Shown: positions 37,101 to 49,100 of the stretch, one piece after another
How the letters are laid out: each line of letters opens with the position of its first letter
Numbering within the stretch: the first letter of the stretch is position 1
DNA from: Enoplolaimus lenunculus
Lineage: Eukaryota > Nematoda > Enoplea > Enoplida > Thoracostomopsidae
DNA length: 64,000 nucleotides
Assembly: GCA_030248215.1 (NCBI GenBank)
Contig: JASANG010002173.1
Coordinates: 124,001-188,000, forward strand
Direction of reading: 5' to 3'
Position numbers and translations under genes: made by a program
Notes under the pieces: generated by a model
What the model was told of the DNA's origin: nothing
Seen by the model: the letters and a program-made list of their open reading frames with translations, nothing else
Database searches by the model: none

Positions 37101-40100
37101 GGACAAAAATTTTGTTGCGAGAAAAATGTAAATTGGTTTTGGTTATGGGAAGTGTCCACATGCAGCGTGTGAACGGATAGTAAAAATAACCGAAAAGATA
37201 TTTTATTTTTTTGCAAACACTATTGATGCATACAAATATTTACCCGGATTTGTAAAAATTTTAATGAAAAAATAGCGGGTGCACTGACATTTGTTTAAAA
37301 TTTTGCAACAATTTCATAAATTTTATTTTATATCGAACAATTGCAGTATATCTGGAATGAAAAATTACTTAATTTAATACATGATTCTGATGAAATATAT
37401 ATGAGCATAAAAATAACAGAAATTCACGGTATTTCTATGACGGAAACAAAAACTGACACCAATTTTTACTTGAAGCAGAAACGCAAACGAATATCCGGTT
37501 ACACCCTGCTTATGGGTGTATTTTTCATAGAAGGAACGGCAAAATGTGAACCTGTGACACTCGCTTTTTAGGCCCGACTTGTGGACGTGATTGCGTTCTG
37601 TTTATTAAAATAATTTAGGGTTTCGGTGTAAGCTGACTAATTAGAAATCGGCAGGGCGAAATCGTAGAGGCTTCACTATAGATTGCTAATAAAAACATCG
37701 CGTATCGATTACGTTTAAAATGAGTTTCTTCCAGTTTGCTCGAAGTTGGGCGTGTACGTTTTAAACTGTTTTTTATACATATACATTCCAGTAGTTGTTT
37801 TGGGCTGCTTCGAACAGCAATTGTCGGTTGGGACGTTCCAGTTGCTAGCTTGGGCAAATAACTGTTTGGGACACGGCATATATACAATGGTGTGAAATCC
37901 ACTGAAAACTGTATTTTGGCGGAAGACGAGTTTTATAGCTTGGTGTTATCTAACTTGAACGCCTTGTGTCACGACTGCATATAAGTAGTGGCCAATGTTA
38001 CTTTAACGGGAGTAACAGTAGATAAAAAATGTAATCTAGAAGCTAAACCTAGACATTTATAGACCCACCAGAAACCTGGACGCCCTTTACAGTAACATGG
38101 GCCCAAGTAGTAGTGATCAGAGCGACTGTCACCCTGAGCAAAACTAAGTTTTACCACACACTTGCGGATATACCTAGTTGGAATGCAATGCAAGAATAGT
38201 CCTTTTAATATAATTGAGACTCGGAAACGATTTTGACTTGGCGTAGAATTAATTAAATGCGTTCAAAAAGTTGACCCTAATCAAATCGGTCTGAGAAGAA
38301 TCTACGGCTATTCGTCGCCTGGCAACTTGTCGCCCAACCGTGTCATGAAGCTTTTGAATCAATGCGAGCACTATGCTATACATCAATCTTAAGCCTAATC
38401 ATGTAAGCATAATGATGGGCGAAGAATTGTCGAGTCGATAAAATTCGGATTACAAATTGCCGGGTGATGAGAAGTCAGGCGACGAAATTGTCGTGATACC
38501 ATTATGTGATATATTTTTCGTTGAGGCTTGTGTTATATGACATCCCTGGGTCTGGGTCCCCGGCTCCCGCGGGCTTGTGTTAATTTTTCATTATCAGGCA
38601 GCGGATGGAACTCTCCAGAATACCAGAATCACAAGTTGTTTGTGATCGTTTCGTTCACGCAAACTGGTGGTGAAAAATAATCTTTTAAACACCATTTTTG
38701 GCATAAAACAGTGACTCGTTTTATTCTCAATTTATCCAATCACAGTATGTGTACATTTGACCAATTAACACATCAGCTTATCGCTGTGATGTTGTTGCTT
38801 TAGCTCCGGCCTGTGATTAGCTTACCTTTCTAAAAGGGGGGCTGAAAATTTTTTCAGGAGGTGCCGAGGAAGGTAATCGATGAGTTACAAGCAAAGTTGA
38901 AAATTTCCGAAAGAGGCCAAAGCTCCTTTAGGGTGGTGGACTGAGCCTCCCTGGCTACGCGCTCGCTTTAGGTGCGTGCAATTTTTGCAAACAAACACCT
39001 GTTAACAGGTTAATTCTCCCGTTCGAGGTTAAAGTCGTCTATTCTTTAATATTAACAATACAGCAATTAATTAGTAAATTTTCGGCCTAGCATTGAAATT
39101 TGAAAATGAGTTAAAATCGCCCCGCCCCCGTCAACGAGTCATATACTTGCAAGTGACGTTAAAATTTATTGTTTCAGTTTCGGCAAAAATCCGCAATCTA
39201 ACCGATTATTATCATCGTGCGATCAACAATACGATTCAACCGCCGCTTGGACTTGATATTGTCAATACGTTACGATATTTCAGTCAAACTCTACTTGGGT
39301 ACAGATTTATAATTTTTAACAGCATTTTGGCTCATGTTTCTTGCTTAGGCTTAGGCTTAGGAACACATTTTTGTAACGCTTAGGCTTACGCTTAGGAATA
39401 CATTTTTGCAACGCTTAGGCTTAAACTTAAGAACATATATTTGCAACGATTAGGTTTAGGCATAGGCTTAGGAACACATTTTTTGCAACGCTTAGGCTTA
39501 GGCATTAGGAACATATTTTTGCAACGCTTAGGCTTAGGCTTAAGCTTAGGAATACGCTTAATACCGCTTCTGTGTACAATATTACTTGGCAACTAATTGT
39601 TGTCATTTGAATTGCTTTATAGTTCAATGTTTGGGTTTCCCAAACTCTACTTAAGTACGACTTAGTACTTAAGTACATGCTAATAATTACTTAACGATTT
39701 TGTCGTTTTTAACAGCGTACTTAAATTAAGTAAATACTTAAGTTCCTGACTAAAATTAATAGATCACAAATTGAATATTCAGGCATACTAACGTTAGTTT
39801 AATTGAAATTGTAGTCTCACGGTGTCTTCTTAATATAAAGCAAAACTTTTACTTTCTGGTTATGACAATGGCTGACATTTGCCATTTATTTGATTTTGCA
39901 TGAAATTTAAGTATTTACCTGAATACAAAATGTTCGTTTTGGTCTCTGTTCCGGGGGGGTACACCGGGGTGGCTCTCCCCTTGAATCGCCATTAGCTGAA
40001 TGCTGTCAGCTTGCGTTCAGGTAGTTTTTTTGAACACAGTAGAACAATGTCCAGTCGTGGCGTTACGGGAGGATTTAAAATACAAAAATGTTCAATTGAA

Positions 40101-43100
40101 CAGTTGAATTTTGTTTCAGACTGCTTAAAGATGCGCAAACAACGTCGTCGTCCAAACTGTTTGAGTCAATGGCGAACGAATCAGAACGTCTCGGGTTGTT
40201 TCAATCGCTCAATTATGTTGGCTTGTATCACGCGATACAGAACATTGTCGAAATTTTCCCACTCATTTCCAACGGTCAAATCGGTAAGATGTGACGCGTT
40301 GTTTATGTTTACAAAAAATCTACTGCAATTCGTCATCCAACAAGCGACGACTTGTCGCCCAACCAGTGTCCTATCGCCTATGACTAAATCTAAGCCCAAT
40401 CCTAATCGCAATTCTAAGCGTGAGCCAAGGCTTAAACATAAACGATGGGTGACGAATTGTCGAATCGATGAAATTTCGGATTACAAGTCGCCGGACGACG
40501 AGCTGTCGATCGACTAATTGTCGTGACACCAGTTTAAATACTGTATCGTTTACGGAAATGCGAGTGGCTGTCAGTAAGAAGACGTGCCAACAGTGAACAC
40601 TAATGAAACGCCTGACAGTAGGCTGAATAAGAGATGGTGACTGATATTCATTTTGCCTCTCCAAAGTGGTTCGCCTTGGTTACGGACTTTTATTTATTGG
40701 TAATTCACCGCATGCCAGTCGGATCCCAACATCTTTCTTTTTTACATTCTTTCCGTTGCGCAGAACTGATTTGCGTCGAAACCTTTGTGTTGATTGCCAA
40801 GATCGCTGATCTGGTTTCTGCATCTATAGTAAAGTTTATTCGGGTTGTCTGAGTGTTTATTACACATTTCGGCAGTCCACGTCGGTTTTGTGCTTTGATC
40901 TTCTTTACGGACGCCAATTAGGACTTGTGAACGCTATCCGCTAGGTAAATCAAACAACGTTTGGCATACTTTGCTGACATTATTAGCTATCTTCGCTGAC
41001 GGTTTCAGTACTTAACTTTCTGGGCCCATGTTACTTTAAACGGCGTCCACGTTTCTGGTGGGTCTATAAAAGAGTATAGGTTTAGATTCTAGATTACATT
41101 TTTTTTGCTTAGACTAAGGCGCAGGCTTAGGAACTCATTTTTGCAACGCTTAGGCTTAGGCTTACGAATACGCTAAATCTACTGTTACGCCCCTTAAAGT
41201 AACATTGGCCGCTTTCTGAATGAAACTATTTGGCAAATAATTTCCAGAAACAATTGAATTCATTATATCCACCTTTGCTCGTTGAATATAAACCTCCAAT
41301 TGTTTCAGCTCTTGGTAGCGCAATTATCACAACACTCAATCATTTGTATCTTTTGTTGGATCGGGATACCCTCGAACAGCTTCCATACAACATCGCAACG
41401 TTACTTCTCGTACTGCCTGAGTGTCTGCATGACGATATTATCAATTTCTTGACGTATATTTTGATTCCGTTTGTTTTGAAAGGTAAAAATGCACTCGTCT
41501 CATTGGCTAATGTATAGAACAAGGGCGGAACACAAACATATTCGTGAGTCTAAAACTAATCTTAATAGAAAGTGTAAAAATAAGCTTAACCTAAGCGTAA
41601 GCAAAAAATCGTGTAAGGCTTAAGCTTACTCTATTCCACTCCTACGGTATAACGTTCCGCTCCTGATCTATGTATGGGCTGTCTGAAGACAAAACTTAAT
41701 GTATAGGCCGGTTAATCCTTTCTCACATGAATATTTTCTATTTCGTCTGAGACCTACTTTTATGCTAGGATTCGAACTCCAGTGACTGCAGTGGGAGGCG
41801 TATACCATCACCACTCAGCTATAGGAGCTTGACGCTCGAGCCCGAGGGGGCTCTCACGTATTGTGGTGATTTAGTACTATGTATACGTGTTGCAATTGTT
41901 AAACACGGTGCGATATATATTATTTAACGTATATGCACTGCGCTGAGTTGCCTATAGGCAACTCAATGTGAAAAGGGGTTATATAAGGTTTCGTGTAACA
42001 TTTATGCCACACCTGGATTAACTGCTACAATTGGCTACAGTTATGCAAATTAGGTTCCTGTGAAACGTGGGGCTTTTCTATACTTTCTCGCATTGTCGGC
42101 TGCGATTCATTCTTAGGTGAAAAACTTAGGCAAACTCTTAAGTGAGCATTTTTCTAAACCTAAGCTAGAGCATAAACCTATCAGCACTAGCGGATCCAGA
42201 AGCGATGGGACGTACGTCCCGTTTGGCAATTTTTTGTGATAAAACGGGATAAGGTTACAACTTTACAAGTTTTAACGATTAGAAAATTGGCAAATATATA
42301 GCATACGATAAAAATTGCGTTTCATGCCGTGTACCAGTCCGCTCGACGGTCTAAAATTCCAAGATCCGCCGCTGTGCGCTAGTGCCGTCTGCTGAATATG
42401 AGTAACTTAAAATTATTGGCGCCCACCCAACTCTCGTCTGTTTTATTTGTAAGTTATCCCTATGCCTGATCCTGAGCACAAATGGATGTTTTTATTTCAG
42501 ATGAACCGGAAGAGAGCTACGCAATTGACTCAATGGCTGGCGTTATTCTAACGGTGTTTCAAAAAAGTGCCAATCCTGGTAATGACTTACCTTTATTAGC
42601 CTTATGGAAGCGATCCTGGTGGTGGCTTACCTTCATTACCCTTACGGAAGCGATCTTGGTGGTGACTTACCTTTATTACTCTTACGGAAGCGATCCTGGT
42701 GGTGACTTACCTTTATTCCCCTTACGGAAGCTATCTTTGGTATGACTTACCTTTATTACCCTTACGGAAGCGATCCTTTTAATGACTTACCTTTATTACC
42801 CTACGGAAACGACCCTGGTAATGACTCACCTTTATTACCCTTACGGAAGCGACCCTGGTAATGACTTACCTTTTTTACCCTTACGGAAGCGATCCTGGTA
42901 ATGACTTACTGTTATTAATTGGCTGGAATTATAGTTTACAGAATTAGCACAGGTTTAATTTGCAAACCGTTTATCTTTGCTTAGTTCGACTTTAATTGTC
43001 ACGATACCTGTGAAGCATACAAGCAAGTATGGTGTTTGCCAATTTACACATTTGTCTATTATCCTTTGTCATTGATACCTTGAATTTATTTTAGCTTTTA

Positions 43101-46100
43101 TAGATCAGTATAATATAATTTGAAAAATACTCTTTTTTTGCTTTTAATAAACTCTCAAAATTGGTTATTATTACTTTTTTAAAAGTTATTTTAAATCAAC
43201 AAGTTAGTTTTCAAAATTATCGCTAAAAGATCAATATTTTGATTAATTTTCAGCGCATCATTCACAGTTACTCGAATGCCTGATGACTTTGCGGCGAAAT
43301 TTATATCAAGTAAGCACATTCAATTTGACGTCGGAAAACGAAACACCGTAGGATCGAACTCGTATTGCTAATTTTACAGAACACAAACAACCAGTGGCTG
43401 GTTAACTATTAGAACGAATTTTTATGCCGGAAATTATTGCAGATTTTTTAATTGCAATAGATTTTGTGCCTAAAAATGTTACAAAAACGCAAACTGTATG
43501 TCAATTTAGGGCCAATGTTACTTTTAGGGGCGTACACAGTAGATTAAGCATATTGCTCAGCCTAAAGCCTAAGCCTAAGCGTTGCAAAAATGTGTTCCTA
43601 AGCCGAAGCCTACGCCTAAGCCTATGCCTAAGCCTAACCAAAAAATGTAATCTAGAACCTAAACCTATTCTTTTATTGACCCACCAGAAACCTGGACGCC
43701 CCTTAAACTAACATGGGCCTCAGTTCAGATACTGTAAACAATTTTAGCGGTTTGCTTGTTTGTTTTAACTAATTCAATTTTCCCTCAGGGTTGAAATTTT
43801 AGCTTAAAAGTAAGCTGAAATTTGTTTTGGCAGATGAACTTTTAAATTTTCATCACGCATCAAACTGATTTTTTTTGCTGTTTGCTAAATTGTACTGAAT
43901 AAGTAAAAGTCGTAAGATAGATTAATTTTAGAGTCGCCCAGGGGCCGCTACCAACCAGGGCAATGTCAGAACACCTTAAAATATCAATTAACTTAATCTG
44001 CGGCATGTATATATATGTAATACGCATATGGTGGCTAATAGACGAAAAATAGATAACATGTATCTTGTGTACTGTGTGTACAGTAAACCGCGAGACAATG
44101 AAAAATACCGTGTACAGTAATTTCTTGTTATTTTCATACCTTTGAAGTGGGAATCGTGCAGGAAAAACTACTTTGTTTTAACTGCTATTTTTGCTCAGCA
44201 GATGGGGTGCGGCTTCTTTTATGATGCTTGTTTTGGGGCACGGCTGTTTTATGTTTAATGATGCTTGTTTTTTCAGGATGTCCTCAGTGTCATCGTGTGT
44301 GGTCCAAGTTCTTCGAAGATCCCAGCGGCGAATTTGTTGTTTCATTATTGGCCGTTTTTGAATCCGAAAATCCTCGACAGACGTAGTGTTCAGTATAGAC
44401 CGCAAGGTAATCGCTTTTGTTTTGTCAGCAAATTACGTATTCAAATGGCAATCTTCGCAAAGCTAAGATCTAATTTAGTAACCCTAAAAACCAATCTAAT
44501 TTAGTAACCCTAAAAACCATATTCTAGATGTTACATAGGAAATTAATTTTACGTCGTTTGTAGAAGTGTTGACATATAAGTAAATTTTGGGCAAGATATA
44601 TTGAATTTAGAAACATTTACCTAAACATAGAACTGGTTTTAGTCGAAACCTCATAAACACACTCCATAAAAGCTTAAACTAATTTGATTTAAGCTTAAGC
44701 TAAATCCAGCAGCGTCGAAATAACTTTCTAGATTAACTAACAGTAGATTTACGCGTAAATTCATTCAAAATGTTACTTATTTTTAGTTTAAGCTAAACTT
44801 AATGAATTCTTAGGCATGCATAATTTCTGGGCTGCACTTGTTACTTAAACCAATACGCTGGTCAATTTTAGGGTGCTATAAACCTGAAGGTAGGTTTTTA
44901 CACTCGCATGTACACGCGCACGTACACTGCATGACGTGTGTGTAACAGTAATCGATTGCAATCTTTACTATACGTATGCATTGTTGCATATTTTGCTTTA
45001 TATAAAAACTCAAGTTTGCAATTGCAATTTTTCGTTATAATTAGCATGCCTTCTCGCATGCAGGTACAATCTATCGTAACCTGATTTCAATCTGTGCCAG
45101 GGCAAGGGCTTACACGGATCTTCTGACCGTGCATGGTGTGATGACAGCTTTCAGGCCTGCTGAAAGCACCTGTTTATAGCGCTGCATTGAAAAATTGTGT
45201 GGTTTTGCAGTTTTGCGCCCGTAGCCACAGGGGCCAAAACGGCACCTCGGTCCATGTAGAAAAGTTTAGGCTCCCTATCGAAAAGTTTCAGCCTTGCTTG
45301 TAAGCGATTCGCAATTCTTGTACCCACGTGTTGAACAGTTTTAGCCCCCTGGTCAATGAGATGAATCGAGTATCATTTTCAAGTAAAGACAAATGCAAAC
45401 GCAAATTCTTTGTTGAAATATTGAAATTAACGCAGTTGTATGCGGCATAAACGTTATTCCGGATGTAAGCACGTGAGATATGTTTGTCCTAATGCATGCG
45501 GGCGCACATCGTGTTGTATGCAGGGCCGGAACAGCCACTCCCCATACGCCCCATTTGGCGACCCCACCTCTTAACGAGCTGCACCCTTACTGATTGAAAC
45601 AAAAACCGCCAAAGTTTTAAAATGCGTCCGACTTCTCGCTCGCTTTGCTCGCGAATTTGAGGGCTTCCACCCTAGAGTTTATAGGGTGCAAATCGAAGCA
45701 TACATGTCGATAAATAGTAAAATAATGAAAGCAGTTGTAGAAGAAGGATGCGTCGAGTGGTCGTAGATCGTTCGCTTATGGATCTGTCCACTTAAAAGTC
45801 TTAAGTGTTAGAATCACCACACACCTGTTTTTCCAGCTGCATAATTCAACGGTCTGATGTCCCCCGACCGTTGCTGCCAAGAGTGATATTAGCAAATGCG
45901 TCTTGCGGAACATAGCCTAACCTCATCGGGTTTAGCGACTCGGATCTAGCCTTGCCGGGCACTTTCACAAGTTTAACTCACCACGATCTGTCACATGCCA
46001 AACTTTATGTATGGCATTACTTTTGCTGATACAAATGTTACTCTTTCAGTACAGCGAACGAATTAGGTTGAACGTAAATAGCAACGTTTTCGCGACTTAA

Positions 46101-49100
46101 ACTCAAATCTGAACTGAACCTGATATATTTGTTGATTCGCAAGCACAAGCTTGAGTTTGATGGTTTTTCAGTGGCCGTACCAACTGTATATATAGTACGC
46201 CTTCATAAAACGCCAAATTTCCAAAAAAAAACTATAACTGTTACAACTTCGAAGCCAAAAAAATAGCTATAGTAGTGATTTCTATGTCAAAAAGTGACTA
46301 CGTTAGCACGATTCAGCATCACCTAATGCGTTTAAATACGCTGTGTTCCGGTTCCAAAATTGCAAAGTGTCGGCGGAAAACAACCCTAGCCGGAAAACCC
46401 CAAATCGGAAAAATACCCATGTTATATGTTTTGCTGGATTTGTAATTTTTACGCGTTTAGCTGCGGTGTGACAGATCAAAGACAAAATATACATGATGTT
46501 ATTTGAACAAAATTTCACTTCAGCGCTCATAAAAACACCGTTATGCAACACAACTTAAAATTTTTTGGACACTTCAAAATTATAGCACTGGTGTTGTGCT
46601 TGCTCGAATTAGCATAAAAATAAGACTAATGTATTATATTGTGTTCTGAGCTACACTGTAAATGCCAGTTAGTTGATTTTAACTCAGAATGAGTTGAATC
46701 ACTCAGTCCGAGTTAGGACTATCAGAACTCATAATTGTGAGTTGATTCAAGTAATTCTGATTTAATTAATCAACTCCACCGGAATCAGCGCAACTCAGAG
46801 TGACAATGTACTCAGCTCAGCGTGAGTTAAAGTTTTCTGTTATTATTAACTCAGAACTAACTAACTTTTCGTCTGAATTGATTGATTAACTCATTGGATT
46901 TTACAGTGTACTAAGCAAGTGTAAATACAAATTGGTGTGTCTCAAGTAGTCCGACAACCCGCTGTGAAAATAAGGAATCTTCCTGTTTAGTCTAACGCAA
47001 GTTAAAATATGAAAGTAGGATTTTTCTGAAACTCAACTGAGTTTTTCCTGCTCAATTAAGTATACATAGCTTGTATGTAAATCAATTTTTCTCGCATGGC
47101 ATATATGTAATTAATAAATTTTCACCAAAATGCATACAGTGTGCACTCCGCTACCTGCTTTTCACATAAAGCAATACAGTTGAAAGCTATTGCAACTAAA
47201 CTTGCTCAAAACACCGAGCAATGAAATTTCAACTCGTGTTCAAATTTAACACTTAGTGCAATCAGTGGCAGATCCAGAAATTTCTAAATCAATGGAAAAA
47301 CACTTGCGAGCGAAAAGCCGAACGCCATTTTTTAATGCTCAACCTCAATACAAAATTTTGGTTTCAACTCCTGTTGGGGGCTCTATTAAGTTTGGGGTGG
47401 CCCCCATGGATGTGCCAGTGAAGGCATGGGTTTTGAATACCGATTATTCCCTGATACCTACACCGGTACCCCAAGCGTGCATTTGATTGAGGTTTTAAGT
47501 TAAGATATATAATCTAAAATCGTACCAGCTTGAGCACTTACGACTTACTGAATGTCAAAATTTTTATCTACGGTTTCGTTTTGCACTTAAGAATGCTGCA
47601 TGCTTTGTGAGTACCAAATCAGGCGCGTAGCCAGCTCACAGAAAGGCTAAAAAAATTGTCGCGTTTTGCATACAAGTGTTTTCGATGACTTACAAGCAAG
47701 GTTGAAAATTTTCGAGGTGGGCCAAAATTCTTCCAGGGGCGGCTGAACGCCCTAAACGCCATCTGGCTACGGGCCCGATATAAATATATTCCTATCATCT
47801 ACACGTGTGTGTGTGCAATCTTAAGCTATAATTATTTGAACAGCTTTAGCAACTGAACCTAATATTAGATTATAAATTGCTGGCATTTTTCGTGTATTTA
47901 TTCGCATTTTCAACGGAAAATGTAACAATTTATCGGCAAGAGTCGATGAAACACAGCATTGTTTACAAAATCCCTTTCTTTGTGTGAACATTTGCAGCTG
48001 ACGATGTTTCGATTGGTGTTTAAATGAAAATAACACACAAACATTCAACGGACACAATTGCAGTTTTGGCAAACGGCCAATGTATAGAATAGAGCCAGTA
48101 GTATAAGCATATTCCTAAACCTAAGCGCATTCCGACGGAAAAAATTAGTTTAAAGCTTAAGCTTGCTTTATTGCAGCCCCACATAAAAGCGATCCGACCC
48201 TGACCTTTACATGGGCTTGGCAAACAAACGTGTCGGTCTTAATCCGCCTTTTGTGTTTGTGGCCCATGTTACTTTAAGGGGTGTCCAGTTTCTGGTGGGT
48301 CCATAAAAGAGTAGATTTAGATTCTAGATTACATTTTTGCTTAGTCTTAGGCTTAGGCTTAGGCTTAGGCTTAGGCTTAGGAACACATTTTTGCAACGTT
48401 TAGGCTTAGGCTTAGGCTTAAGAATACGCTCAATCTACTGTTACGCCCCTTAAAGTAACATTGGCCGCGTTTGCTATACTAAGTAATGGTGTGAGTGTCT
48501 CGATTGGTTGATTTCTAATGATTCTGTACGGATTTTCTGTTTTAGCATGGTTGATGCCAAAATGTCAGTCCAAGCTCTGTGTTGATCGACCAGATAATGT
48601 TGCGTTTAAGGTTAGTTTTGGTTCGCCGGGTCTGTATTCTCAACTGTGTGGAGCGCCAATTACCAGTTGCAAATGCGTGTATTTACTTTTCGAGTCGTTG
48701 GACGGGAAATCTATTAATCTTCGAGCATTTTCTTGGAAAACTTTTCAATAGTTCCACTGTAGTGACCCGAATAAGAGTGGGATCATAAAGAACAGGGTTG
48801 GTCTTCCATTCTGAGTTCCAATCAACCGTTAGTGGATAGAATTATTAATGGGGTTACACCAGTAGTTGGTTTTGGTATTCGCCAATGATTTTTGACGTTT
48901 TATTGAAGAAAACATCGTTCAATTCAGTTATATTATTAACTTTAAATTTGAACCGAATTCAGTAGTTGCGGAACCAGAATTTTCCGGTGAATGAAGATAC
49001 TTTATATTTCATGGTTGACCAATTGTACATAAAGACGCAGAAATTTTGACCTCGTTCTGTAACGTCGTCATATTTCCACACTTGAGCTTCAAATTGCCTA

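Noticed and set aside
39338-39568. Interstitial telomere of a nematode chromosome
   Set aside because: The hexamer is embedded in family A core units with a fixed spacer, and the same core is found in many dispersed elements; no evidence of a telomere fusion.
40011-40517. 168-codon open frame overlapping exon 3
   Set aside because: Wrong frame: the homologous UNC79 reading is in another frame between 40120 and 40283.
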